Source: Longitalea arenae
GTDB taxonomy: Bacteria > Bacteroidota > Bacteroidia > Chitinophagales > Chitinophagaceae
Direction: 5' to 3'
DNA: 64,000 bases
Assembly (NCBI RefSeq): GCF_016924755.1
Contig: NZ_JAFFJX010000016.1
Coordinates: 1 to 64,000 of the forward strand
The notes under the pieces are model-generated. The model searched no databases and had not been told where the DNA came from. It was given only the letters and a program-made list of their open reading frames with translations. Below are positions 9,187 through 17,198 of the stretch, one piece after another; the first letter of the stretch is position 1; every line of letters starts with the position of its first letter. The position numbers and the translations under genes were made by a program.

Positions 9187-9537
9187 CTAATTTTTGTCGA
9201 CTAAAGTAACGGGGGATGGATGCGTGGGCTGGGAGTGCGACTGGTGTTGCTTTTCCCAGGCCAGCACGGAGGCTTCCAGGACCTGTTTCAACTGCATGCG
9301 GATTCTTTTTTTGGCCGGATCGAGGCGTTTGCCTTCCACTTTTACTTTGTATACAAGCACGCCTTCGTTGTTATAATAGTAAACAATGTTTTGTTTGGGT
9401 GTATGGATATTTGATTGAACCACCCACCATCCTTTGTCAGATGCCCATGCCGGCGGAACCGGTTTTTTATCCTGGGCAGGCAGGGCGATATGGCCCAGAA
9501 GGCCCGCAAGTAGTGCTGTAAAAAAATGTTTTTTCAT
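9187..9537 (-). CDS. Secreted small hypothetical protein
   Basis: This 116-residue protein has a Sec signal peptide (MKKHFFTALLAG..., cleavage near ALPA-Q at residues 21-22). The mature part has a Trp/Tyr-rich beta segment (VVQSNIHTPKQNIVYYYNNEG) ending in a basic helical tail with MQLKQVLEASVLAW. No family is recognised. It is monocistronic, 63 nt before the kinase gene on the same strand. An inverted repeat lies just upstream of its start (9545-9576). Confidence 0.65.
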   Translation of the reverse strand: MKKHFFTALLAGLLGHIALPAQDKKPVPPAWASDKGWWVVQSNIHTPKQNIVYYYNNEGVLVYKVKVEGKRLDPAKKRIRMQLKQVLEASVLAWEKQHQSHSQPTHPSPVTLVDKN

Positions 9538-9875
9538 GGCTAAACTTTACGGTGAAAGAATATTTACCCCGTAAAGCTATTCTACCAGCTCTCCTCGCAG
9601 TTTGTAAAGTGGCTGGCCTGGGGTACTAAAAGGTTAGAACGCCGGTAACGGTAGACAAACTGTGAAAGCAAAGACGAAATGATCTGGTCGACGAAATAGA
9701 AAGCAGCTCGACAAGTACGATGAATTACAACTTAAAAAAGACCCAGGTAGTTGTTGTGCGGTTAAGTTATTGAATTGTAGTACCTAATAGTTGATCCGTG
9801 TCAAAAATATTCGGATTTACAACAAAGACCTGATACAGGATTGATTAAATGGCAAAACTTTACTACCTTATATGA
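9538..9875. other. Intergenic gap with one inverted repeat
   Basis: CTTTACGG (9545-9552) and CCGTAAAG (9569-9576) form an 8-bp inverted repeat with a 16-nt spacer, 8 nt upstream of the secreted-protein start, a position that suits an operator. Nothing else is recognisable in the remaining 300 nt before the transposase-like gene. Confidence 0.4.
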
Positions 9876-10403
9876 ATGCACGAAAAACCCCCACCCTTCG
9901 GCTCTTATTATGTAACATTAAGTGTTTCAGGCTGGATAGATGTTTTCACCTGTCACACCTATTGTGAAATTCTAATTGACAACCTAAACAACTGTATTGA
10001 CAACAAAAACCTGCATGTTTATGAATACGTGTTAATGCCCAGTTACATTACCATCATTGCCTCCTCCAAGAAAAAGCACATCTCTACCATTCTGCGAGAG
10101 TTCAAAAATGGAACTGCAAAGCAGATCTTGAAATCAATTTCAGAAAATCCCGACGAAAAGCGAAAGGAATGGATGATGCGGTTATTCTCTTATTACAGTA
10201 ACCGGTATCAGAATGATGCAGAGCATCACTTCTGGCAATTTGGCAACCATCCGGTTGTATTGGACAGCACCGAATTGTTTGCCCACCATGTAACGGAAGT
10301 GAAGAACCTGCCGGTTACCACCAGGCTTGTTGATGACCCGCATCATTATGTTTACAGCAGCGCCAATCCGCAGCAACGGGTTAAGCTGGCGCCCTGGCAA
10401 TAG
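9876..10403 (+). CDS. Catalytically dead REP-associated Y1 transposase homologue
   Basis: This 175-residue protein is related to the intact gene at 10765 (shared WIDVF, YVLM/WVLM, a DLRRSW/EKRKEW-like segment, HYLYSSA/HYVYSSA). Family members cut single-stranded DNA with an HUH metal site and one tyrosine. Here the HUH position reads S-Y-I-T (56-59) where the neighbour has N-H-L-H, and the catalytic tyrosine position is E141 by alignment to Y148 of the neighbour. The reading frame is open and of normal length, so it is not simply a decaying pseudogene. It may be a domesticated DNA-binding protein. Homology is seen in the sequence; the domestication is inference. Confidence 0.7.
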   Translation: MHEKPPPFGSYYVTLSVSGWIDVFTCHTYCEILIDNLNNCIDNKNLHVYEYVLMPSYITIIASSKKKHISTILREFKNGTAKQILKSISENPDEKRKEWMMRLFSYYSNRYQNDAEHHFWQFGNHPVVLDSTELFAHHVTEVKNLPVTTRLVDDPHHYVYSSANPQQRVKLAPWQ

Positions 10404-10764
10404 TAACTGCCTATTAATACCGTATACCTGGTTAACCTATAATGATACCGGCCGGTTTCATATTCCTTAATTGGCCGGATACACTATTATTATGTCGTTT
10501 CAAGCCCATTAAACCCGGCCGTTTCAAAGAGATATCACTGCAGCGGCGACCACTTAAAAAAAATATTATCAAAAAATTATTATTCGTGAACAGCTATTAA
10601 CATCCGGCGTTTTTATAAACAACATTTTGTATATTACACTCCCTTGTCTTTGATTTATATTCTGACCTGATTGTACGTATTCCGCGCCCGCAACCAATAC
10701 AACAGCATTACTATTCACCCGGCTTATACGCTTATTAATGAACCATTGATAAAGCAATGCTCCT
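10404..10764. other. Intergenic gap between transposase-like genes
   Basis: This is AT-rich, with several GGCCGG blocks (around 10451, 10477 and 10515) but no clear promoter, terminator or REP palindrome. No gene is seen. Confidence 0.4.
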
Positions 10765-11367
10765 ATGATCAATAAAAATAAAAACCAGGGTTTTCAGGAA
10801 CAGGATTGTTCTTATTTGACTTTTAATGTGGTAGACTGGATAGATGTTTTTATAAGACCAACGTATAAACAGATCATTGTTGATGCACTAAACTATGTTG
10901 TTGAAGCCAGAAAGTTTACGATATATGCCTGGGTTTTAATGACCAACCATTTGCACCTGCTCGCCAGGGCGCAGGAGGGGTCGGGCCTGGCGATGATTGA
11001 AAAAGAATTTAAAAGATATACCACCACGAAGATCCTCGAGGCGATTGATATTGAGCCCGACCTTCGCCGTTCGTGGATGCTGCAGCGATTTGAAGGCTGC
11101 AGCCTGAGCCTTAAAAAAATAGAAAAATTTCAATTGTGGCAAACCTGCACCAATCCCTCTTATATTGACTTCAAACAGGTGTACAAATTGCAGGAAAGGG
11201 TTTTATACATCCACGAAAATCCCATCCGCGATGGAATAGTCAGCAGCCCTGAGCATTATTTATACAGTTCGGCCACCGACTATGCCGGTAAGCCAGGCAT
11301 GGTTAAAGTAAATGTCATAAACTTTGAAGCGTTGCGCATGTCTTTATTGAAGAACGGATCAGCTTAA
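10765..11367 (+). CDS. REP-associated tyrosine (Y1, HUH) transposase
   Basis: This is a 200-residue RAYT/IS200-like nuclease. The HUH motif is H62-L-H64 in LMTNHLHLL and the likely nucleophile is Y148 in VLYIHENPI, followed by the family signature GIVSSPEHYLYSS. Such proteins nick single-stranded DNA at palindromic REP elements and are usually single, non-mobile genes. No inverted repeats or IS ends flank it. Its last 9 nt overlap the 3' end of the convergent ArsC-like gene. An inactive relative lies 361 nt upstream. The protein should be active as far as the motifs show. Confidence 0.85.
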   Translation: MINKNKNQGFQEQDCSYLTFNVVDWIDVFIRPTYKQIIVDALNYVVEARKFTIYAWVLMTNHLHLLARAQEGSGLAMIEKEFKRYTTTKILEAIDIEPDLRRSWMLQRFEGCSLSLKKIEKFQLWQTCTNPSYIDFKQVYKLQERVLYIHENPIRDGIVSSPEHYLYSSATDYAGKPGMVKVNVINFEALRMSLLKNGSA

Positions 11368-11712
11368 GGCATTCTTCAAAGCTGCCACCGTCTTTTTTTC
11401 ACTACCCACAAAAATGCTATCGTTCAGGAAGACCACCGGTCTTTTCAAAAACGTATATTCTTCCAGGATCAGCTTCCGGTAATCATCTTCGGTAAGGGCT
11501 TTGTCTTTTAAACCCATTTCCTTGTATTTCAGGGCGCGCCGGCTGAACAAGGATTCATAACTGCCGGTTTTGGCCTTCATTTCATCGAGCTGGGCAGCCG
11601 TTATAGGCTGGCTTTTAATATCCTGCATCTCGAAGCCCTTTTTATCAATGCCGGTTTCTTTAATAATTGCCTGGCAGGTGGTACAATTGGCCAAATGATA
11701 AATTTTCTTCAT
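11359..11712 (-). CDS. ArsC/Spx/YffB-family thioredoxin-fold protein
   Basis: This 117-residue arsenate reductase-like protein has its redox site C10-T-T-C13 near the N-terminus, followed by the family's helical insert (residues 35-75, with SLFSRRALKYKEMGL) and the LKRPVVFLND strand bearing the conserved Arg-Pro. The C-X-X-C form with no third cysteine is more like Spx/YffB than a classical thioredoxin-coupled arsenate reductase, so arsenate may not be the substrate. No other ars genes lie nearby. It is convergent with and overlaps the transposase gene by 9 nt. Confidence 0.85.
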   Translation of the reverse strand: MKKIYHLANCTTCQAIIKETGIDKKGFEMQDIKSQPITAAQLDEMKAKTGSYESLFSRRALKYKEMGLKDKALTEDDYRKLILEEYTFLKRPVVFLNDSIFVGSEKKTVAALKNALS

Positions 11713-11763
11713 AAATGCTTTAAATCAATTAGTAAGAGCGGCAAATGTACAAAGCAGCTGGAT

Positions 11764-11817
11764 AAGTCAAAGCAGGCAAAGACCCAAAGCAGTCAAAAGA
11801 GTCAAAGGAGTCAAAAG
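11764..11817. repeat. Degenerate 9-nt tandem repeat (AGTCAAARG)
   Basis: Three clear units at 11791-11799, 11800-11808 and 11809-11817, preceded by looser copies from 11764. The 15-mer GTCAAAGGAGTCAAA here recurs at 26798-26812, about 15 kb away. Confidence 0.6.
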
Positions 11818-11896
11818 GGTCATAGGCTCAGCTACTTTTAATTTACCGGCTATTTTCAGCTCTTTGACCAGATTATGACCTTTAGCCTGTAATTTT

Positions 11897-12463
11897 TTGG
11901 GTATTTCGACGACCAATTTGGTATCTTTTCCGCTAAAACCAACCCAATTGCAGGCAAAACTTAACCAGGATGAGTTTGTGGCATTGGTGCACCAACACCG
12001 CGCTATGTTGTATAAGGTGTGCAACTTGTATTGTACATCTGAATACGATAAACAGGACCTTTTCCAGGAGATCGTGATACAATTATGGGGCGCATACCCA
12101 CGGTTCAGGGGTGATTCTAAATTCAGCACCTGGCTGTACCGTATTGCACTCAATACCGCCATTTCTGACCTGCGTAAACAAAAGAAGATCATTAAAAGCG
12201 TAGAACCCGAATTATTACCAACCGAGATACAGGACATTCAATACAGTAATGAAAAAGAAGAGCGGTTGCAGCAACTTTATAAAGCGATCAGCCATCTTAC
12301 TGAAATAGAACGGGCTATTGTAATGCTGTACCTTGAAGACAAGAGTTACGATGAAATGGAAGATATTTTGGGGATCAATCAGAATAACCTGCGCGTGAAA
12401 ATGAACCGGATCAAAGAAAAATTACGTAAACTCACAAAATCTGTAGAACATGGAGTTAGATAG
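11897..12463 (+). CDS. ECF-type RNA polymerase sigma factor
   Basis: This is a 188-residue sigma-70 family group 4 factor. Region 2 (about 24-95) contains the core-binding and -10 recognition helices, with QDLFQEIVIQLWGAYPRFRG and FSTWLYRIALNTAI. Region 4 (about 125-180) ends in the helix-turn-helix SYDEMEDILGINQNNLRVKM. No ATG is available before region 2, so the start is a TTG at 11897 or one of the later in-frame TTGs (for example at QAKLNQDEF). The gene overlaps the next one by 14 nt. Its partner is that membrane protein rather than a standard FecR-like anti-sigma factor. Confidence 0.85.
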   Translation: MGISTTNLVSFPLKPTQLQAKLNQDEFVALVHQHRAMLYKVCNLYCTSEYDKQDLFQEIVIQLWGAYPRFRGDSKFSTWLYRIALNTAISDLRKQKKIIKSVEPELLPTEIQDIQYSNEKEERLQQLYKAISHLTEIERAIVMLYLEDKSYDEMEDILGINQNNLRVKMNRIKEKLRKLTKSVEHGVR

Positions 12464-13118
12464 CCTGAAAGATATCTGGAAAAACCTGGGTGAAGAAGAG
12501 TTACAACCGGGCAGGGAAGTACCGATTTCGTCCATGTTGCAAAAACGGTCGCAAAGTACTATTGCCAGGTTAAAACGAAATCTTAACCGCGAGCTGATTG
12601 CGGTGGTGATCATATATTCTTTAAACATCTGGTACATCATTGCCTTCCAACGCTTATACAGTGAGCTTGCTGTATTATTATTGCTGGTAGGCGGCGCTTT
12701 CCTGTTTTATTATTACCGCAAGAACAAGCTGCTGAAAGAAATGCAATGCGTGGCTTGTGAGGTAAGGTCGAATCTGAAACAGCAGCTTGCTACCCTGGAA
12801 AAATACGTTCGCTTTTATTTTGTTGCCGGCAACATAATTACGCCCCTGGCGTATTTTGCAGCCGGCGCTATTATTTTATACAATAGCCAACCGGTTACAC
12901 CACCACTGAATGATCTGCCATTCGAGGCGGAGACCTCCGTTTCGCAAATGCCCATCGCTTCGCATATCAGCAATCACCGTTTTTTCATATTATTTATTTC
13001 CATGGGCGCGGTAGTTACTGTAGGCACCTATTTTTTTAACCGTTGGCTTATTAATAAACTATATGGCCAGCATATTCAGAAGTTGAAAGAATTGTTGCTG
13101 CAAATGGAAGAAGATTAG
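12450..13118 (+). CDS. Membrane protein encoded with the ECF sigma factor
   Basis: This is a 222-residue protein. The cytoplasmic N-terminal segment (1-45, MELDSLKDIWKNL...) is typical of Bacteroidota proteins that follow ECF sigma genes. Four hydrophobic helices follow, at about 47-66, 72-88, 123-144 and 176-198, and it ends in a charged coil with QKLKELLLQME. It overlaps the sigma gene by 14 nt, so the two are translationally coupled. A role as anti-sigma factor is likely from position and topology, but no known anti-sigma domain is visible. Confidence 0.75.
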   Translation: MELDSLKDIWKNLGEEELQPGREVPISSMLQKRSQSTIARLKRNLNRELIAVVIIYSLNIWYIIAFQRLYSELAVLLLLVGGAFLFYYYRKNKLLKEMQCVACEVRSNLKQQLATLEKYVRFYFVAGNIITPLAYFAAGAIILYNSQPVTPPLNDLPFEAETSVSQMPIASHISNHRFFILFISMGAVVTVGTYFFNRWLINKLYGQHIQKLKELLLQMEED

Positions 13119-13273
13119 CGTAATGCCTGGCCACCTTTTCAAACCTGAACCGCTAATCGGCGTTCGGGCTCTCCACGAAAGGCAGATATTCCAGGCACGA
13201 TCACCGGCAAGGAGCCGTGGGGTTGGGGAGTACCTTATTTTTAAGTAATTTCAACTCCCTAAAACGATTTGTT

Positions 13274-14143
13274 ATGCCTACTCGTCGGGATTTCATCAGG
13301 CAATCATCCCTGCTTACCGCCAGTTTGTTTATCAGTAAAGAAGAATGGTTCGCTACCTCTAAAAAAATTGGTCTCCAGCTCTATACGCTCCGCAATGAAA
13401 TGGATAAAGATCCCAAAGGCACTTTAGCCAAAGTGGCCGCCCAGGGGTATAAAACCGTTGAAACCTATGGGTATGGCAACGGCAAATGGTTTGGCATGAA
13501 TGCAGCCGAATTAAGGTCAACCTTAAAAGCAAATGGCCTGTCAACCCCCAGTGGCCATACTTTTCCCGCCAGTATCTTTTTACAAAGCGGCTGGGAAGAA
13601 AAGTGGAAACCTGCGGTAACAGACGCCAAAACCGTAGGCCAGGAATATATTGTGATACCCTGGCTGGAAGAAGAATACCGCAAAGAGGCCGATAATTATA
13701 AAAAAATTGCGGCAGCCCTTAACAAAGCGGGAGCAATTGCTAAGAACTCGGGCATAAAGCTCGCCTATCATAACCACGATTTCGAATTCGATACTGTTGG
13801 GGGAAATACGGGCTTCGATATCTTCTTAAAAGAAACAGATCCGAAACTCGTGTTTTTTGAATTGGATATATATTGGGTGAGCAAAGCCGGAAAAGATCCG
13901 CTGGCCCTTTTCGCAAAACATCCCGGCCGCTTTGCCATGTGGCATGTAAAGGATATGGATAATACGCCTCAAAAGAATTTTACGGAAGTGGGCAGCGGTG
14001 TCATTGATTACAAGAAGATATTCACCTTTGCCAAACAAAGCGGTATGAAACACTTTTTTGTAGAACAGGATATGTGTCCCGGTGCGCCGCTTGACAGTAC
14101 CGCGAAAAGTATCAGCTATCTGAAAAAGAATATCATTCGATAA
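13274..14143 (+). CDS. Tat-exported sugar isomerase/epimerase (TIM barrel)
   Basis: This 289-residue AP_endonuc_2-type TIM-barrel protein is of the family that isomerises or epimerises sugars and keto-sugars using a metal. The start at 13274 gives a twin-arginine signal (PTRRDFIRQSSLLTASLF); the longer frame would put 19 unlikely residues before it. Metal-site segments are YHNHDFEF, FFELDIYWV, MWHVKDMD and FFVEQDM. A close relative with the same layout lies at 26942-27814, at the other end of the locus. It is followed by a Gfo/Idh/MocA gene 38 nt downstream, probably in one operon. The substrate is probably a keto-sugar released in the periplasm. Confidence 0.88.
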   Translation: MPTRRDFIRQSSLLTASLFISKEEWFATSKKIGLQLYTLRNEMDKDPKGTLAKVAAQGYKTVETYGYGNGKWFGMNAAELRSTLKANGLSTPSGHTFPASIFLQSGWEEKWKPAVTDAKTVGQEYIVIPWLEEEYRKEADNYKKIAAALNKAGAIAKNSGIKLAYHNHDFEFDTVGGNTGFDIFLKETDPKLVFFELDIYWVSKAGKDPLALFAKHPGRFAMWHVKDMDNTPQKNFTEVGSGVIDYKKIFTFAKQSGMKHFFVEQDMCPGAPLDSTAKSISYLKKNIIR

Positions 14144-14181
14144 ACTGTTTATCCTATTATCAATACCTAATAACATTAACT

Positions 14182-15513
14182 ATGATGCATCGCAGGCGTT
14201 TTTTACATCAGGCGGGCACTTTGCTTGCCGGGGGAACCTTATTATCAGCACTCGATAATAAAACATTTGCCATCTTTAAGAACCGCATTGCTCCTTCTGA
14301 TCAGCTGCGTTTGGGCGCCATCGGTATCAATGGCATGGGCTGGGCTAATGTAACCGCTGCCCTGAAAGTGCCAGGGGTAAACCTGGTGGCTTTGTGCGAT
14401 GTTGACAAGAACGTGCTGGATAAAAGAAAAGCCGAGTTCAGCAAACTGAATATCGATGCTACAAAGGTGAAGACCTATAGCGATTACAGGCAGCTGCTCG
14501 ACCAGAAAGATATCGACATCGTCATTGTAGGCACGCCCGACCACTGGCATGCCCTGCAGATGATCCATGCCTGCGAAGCCGGCAAAGATGTTTTTGTTGA
14601 AAAGCCGGTGGGGAACTCTATTGTGGAATGCCGGGCCATGGTTGCCGCACAGCAACGGTATAACAAGGTAGTGCAGGCAGGCCAGTGGCAGCGCAGCCAG
14701 CAACATTTTAAAGATGCCGTGGAATATGTGCAAAGCGGAAAACTGGGCATGATCAGAACCGTAAAGGTCTGGTGTTACCAGGGCTGGATGAAGCCCGCAC
14801 CGGTTGTACCTGATAGTAACCCGCCGGCTGGTGTAGATTATGCTGCCTGGCTGGGCCCCGCACCTAAAAAGCCATTTAATGCCAGCCGTTTTCATTTTAA
14901 TTTCCGGTGGTTCTGGGATTATGCCGGCGGCTTAATGACCGACTGGGGCGTGCACCTGCTCGATTATGCCCTGCTGGGCATGAATGCCGATGTGCCCAAA
15001 TCAATTGCAGCCCTGGGCGGAAAATTTGCTTATCCCGATCTGAGCCAGGAAACTCCGGATACCCTCACCACTCTTTACGAGTTTGATAAATTTAACCTCG
15101 TGTGGGATTCTGCAATGGGCATCGATAACGGCTCCTATGGCAGGAACCACGGCATCGCCTTTATCGGCAATAATGGTACATTGGTGCTGCACCGCGGAGG
15201 CTGGGAAGTACTGGAAGAACCACAAAGCACTAATAAAGCCAGCAAGTCATTTGTAAAACCTTCCGATAACGGCTTGAACAATCACTGGGTGAATTTCATT
15301 GATGTGGTGAAAACGAGAAAGATGCAAGACCTGAATTGTTCTATTCAGGCAGGCGCTCATGTGGCTACCGTTGCGCAAATGGGAAATATTTCATTCCGAA
15401 GCGGACAAAGACTGGTATGGGATAAGGCGAATGGAAAATTTACCGATGAAAAGATCAATAGTGAATACCTGATGAAGGAGTATCATAACGGATATAAATT
15501 GCCGAAGGTCTAA
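14182..15513 (+). CDS. Tat-exported Gfo/Idh/MocA oxidoreductase
   Basis: This is a 443-residue NAD(P)-fold oxidoreductase. It has a twin-arginine signal (HRRRFLHQAGTLLAGG), a Rossmann fold starting at about residue 43 (GAIGINGMGW), the family EKPVG motif, and a C-terminal alpha/beta domain with WDYAGGLMTDWGVHLLDYAL, which contributes the catalytic residues. Exported members of this family keep a tightly bound cofactor and act on sugars in the periplasm. It lies 38 nt after the TIM-barrel gene and is followed at once by a bidirectional hairpin. It is the periplasmic counterpart of the non-exported relative at 18737. Confidence 0.9.
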   Translation: MMHRRRFLHQAGTLLAGGTLLSALDNKTFAIFKNRIAPSDQLRLGAIGINGMGWANVTAALKVPGVNLVALCDVDKNVLDKRKAEFSKLNIDATKVKTYSDYRQLLDQKDIDIVIVGTPDHWHALQMIHACEAGKDVFVEKPVGNSIVECRAMVAAQQRYNKVVQAGQWQRSQQHFKDAVEYVQSGKLGMIRTVKVWCYQGWMKPAPVVPDSNPPAGVDYAAWLGPAPKKPFNASRFHFNFRWFWDYAGGLMTDWGVHLLDYALLGMNADVPKSIAALGGKFAYPDLSQETPDTLTTLYEFDKFNLVWDSAMGIDNGSYGRNHGIAFIGNNGTLVLHRGGWEVLEEPQSTNKASKSFVKPSDNGLNNHWVNFIDVVKTRKMQDLNCSIQAGAHVATVAQMGNISFRSGQRLVWDKANGKFTDEKINSEYLMKEYHNGYKLPKV

Positions 15514-15517
15514 ATAT

Positions 15518-15549
15518 AAGTATGCCACACCTGAAGGTGTGGCATACTT
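15518..15549. terminator. Bidirectional hairpin between convergent genes
   Basis: This is a perfect palindrome with 15-base arms around a 2-nt centre, 4 nt after the stop of 14182-15513 and 13 nt from the stop of the convergent DUF1080 gene. It has no long T-run. The core TGCCAC...GTGGCA matches the palindrome at 2040-2066 while the inner arms differ but stay complementary. Confidence 0.6.
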
Positions 15550-15562
15550 ACATAATTACTTC

Positions 15563-16363
15563 TTATAATTTTCTGATCTTAATATTCCGGTACCACACCG
15601 TGTTGCCATGATCCTGTAAAGCGATCCTTCCTTTTTTGTAGGTTCCAAAGCCTTTCCATTGTTTGAATTTGCTGGCTGCGATCATTTTTTGCCAGTTCTC
15701 ATCCCACATGGTGGTGCTCAGTACCCTGGTGCCATTCAAATGAAATTCAAGGGCGCCTTTATTGGAAATGATCTCTACCTGGTTCCATTCACCGGCCGGC
15801 TTTACGGTTTCCGGTGAGCTCGTAATAAGATCATACAGGTCACCTGCGCGGTGTTTAGTGATCTTAGCATCGGGATGTGCTGCATTATCCAGTACCTGCA
15901 TTTCAGGACCGGTAAAATAGGTTTCGCCAAATGAAGGTCCTTCCTGCACATAGAACATGATACCGCTATTGCCAGCGGGAGCAATTTTCCATTCCAGCTT
16001 CAGGTGAAAGCTTTCGTATTCTTCATTGGTGAGCAGGTCGCCGCCACCGGTGATCTTACCATCCTTTATATTGGTCGTATCCAGATAGAGGGTGCCATCG
16101 GCCACCTGCCAGGCTGAGCCATCGCTTTTCTTGTTAAAAACATGGAAGTTGCTTTTCGATGTGCCATCGAAGAGCAATTGCCAGCCGGCATTTTTTTCTT
16201 CATCGGTGAGGCGGTTGTTCATATCAGCGGGAGCAGCAGCCATGGTGTCTGTTTTAGTTGTATCAGAACCGGATTGTTCTATGCCGGTGTTTCCGTCCTG
16301 GCAACCGGCAATCGTTCCTGCAATTGCACCGGCAAATAACAGGCAAGCAAAAGTTGTGCGCAT
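15563..16363 (-). CDS. DUF1080 (3-keto-disaccharide hydrolase family) lipoprotein
   Basis: This 266-residue protein is a lipoprotein. The start at 16363 gives a signal peptide with lipobox TIAGC (C21); the longer frame adds 48 residues that overlap the upstream gene. The rest is one concanavalin-like beta-sandwich DUF1080 domain (about 60-265) with WQLLFDGTSKSNF, YESFHLKLEWK, GNSGIMFYVQEG and WNQVEIISNKG. Family members break the glycosidic bond of 3-keto-glycosides. It is the second of a tandem pair; the other copy (16389-17108) shares most of these motifs. It should face the periplasm or the outside. Confidence 0.9.
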   Translation of the reverse strand: MRTTFACLLFAGAIAGTIAGCQDGNTGIEQSGSDTTKTDTMAAAPADMNNRLTDEEKNAGWQLLFDGTSKSNFHVFNKKSDGSAWQVADGTLYLDTTNIKDGKITGGGDLLTNEEYESFHLKLEWKIAPAGNSGIMFYVQEGPSFGETYFTGPEMQVLDNAAHPDAKITKHRAGDLYDLITSSPETVKPAGEWNQVEIISNKGALEFHLNGTRVLSTTMWDENWQKMIAASKFKQWKGFGTYKKGRIALQDHGNTVWYRNIKIRKL

Positions 16364-16388
16364 ATAAGATGATTTTATGAAAAGAGAA

Positions 16389-17108
16389 TTATAACCGTTT
16401 GATCTGGATATTTCTGAACGAAACGCCATTGCCATGATCCTGCAGGGCGATCCTTCCTTTCTGGAACATGCCGAAACCGGCCCAGTTCTTAAACTTGCTG
16501 GCGGCAATCATGTTCTTCCAGTTATCATCCCACATGGTAGTAGAAACCACTTTGGCGCCATTCTGAAAAAGATCGAGTTTGCCTTTATTGATCAGGATCT
16601 CGATCTGGTTCCACTGGCCCCAGGGGCGAACGTTTTCAGGTGTGCTGGCAATGAGATCATACAGGTCGCCGGCACGGTGTTTATTGATCTTTGCATCCCG
16701 GTGGCCATTGTTGTCAATGATCTGCATTTCGGGACCGGTCAAATAGGATTGGCCATATTTTGGATCTTCCTGGGTCAGAAAAATAATACCGCTGTTACCC
16801 GCCGAATCAATTTTCCATTCCAGCTTCAGGTGAAAGTTTTCGTATTCTTCATTGGTAACGAGGTCGCCACCGCCCGCGCCGTTCTTCCTGGCAGCGGGAT
16901 CCAGGTATAAAATACCGTTTTGCACTTTCCAGGCCGAGCCATCAGACTTATTATTATAAACGTGCCAGTTGTCTTTTGAAGAACCATCGAACAGAACCTG
17001 CCAGCCATCATTTTTCTTTGAGGAACCTTTTGTAGCGTCGGTAGTTTTACTGGCGCTGTGACAGGCCAGTGTTAGAACCGGCAATAAAGCGATAATGAAC
17101 TTTCTCAT
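16389..17108 (-). CDS. DUF1080 (3-keto-disaccharide hydrolase family) lipoprotein
   Basis: This is a 239-residue protein from the ATG at 17108, with lipobox LTLAC (C16). A single DUF1080 domain (about 35-238) carries WQVLFDGSSKDNW, YENFHLKLEWK, GNSGIIFLTQED and WNQIEILINKG. It is 25 nt upstream of its paralogue 15563-16363 in the same direction, so the two are probably cotranscribed. The linker after the lipobox is shorter than in the paralogue. The two copies may prefer different keto-glycosides, since substitutions cluster in loops such as FLTQEDPKYG versus FYVQEGPSFG. That preference is inference. Confidence 0.9.
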   Translation of the reverse strand: MRKFIIALLPVLTLACHSASKTTDATKGSSKKNDGWQVLFDGSSKDNWHVYNNKSDGSAWKVQNGILYLDPAARKNGAGGGDLVTNEEYENFHLKLEWKIDSAGNSGIIFLTQEDPKYGQSYLTGPEMQIIDNNGHRDAKINKHRAGDLYDLIASTPENVRPWGQWNQIEILINKGKLDLFQNGAKVVSTTMWDDNWKNMIAASKFKNWAGFGMFQKGRIALQDHGNGVSFRNIQIKRL

Positions 17109-17154
17109 GAATTTATTCAAAATAAAATGTTCCCGTATCGGGAGCAATACATTA

Positions 17155-17187
17155 AAAAAGAGACCCCCGCTTTGGTGGAAGCAGGGG
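17155..17187 (-). terminator. Intrinsic terminator, leftward
   Basis: On the minus strand CCCCTGC (17187-17181) pairs with GCGGGGG (17170-17164; one G:T), followed by TCTCTTTTTT to 17155. It ends the cytochrome c transcript and separates it from the two DUF1080 genes. Confidence 0.75.
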
Positions 17188-17198
17188 CTATAGTGATG

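Noticed and set aside
11767-12237. 156-residue leftward frame opposite the sigma-factor gene
   Set aside because: Shadow of the sigma factor, which has clear regions 2 and 4.
13217-13273. Longer start for the TIM-barrel gene
   Set aside because: Would place 19 residues before the twin-arginine signal; ATG at 13274 fits the Tat signal.
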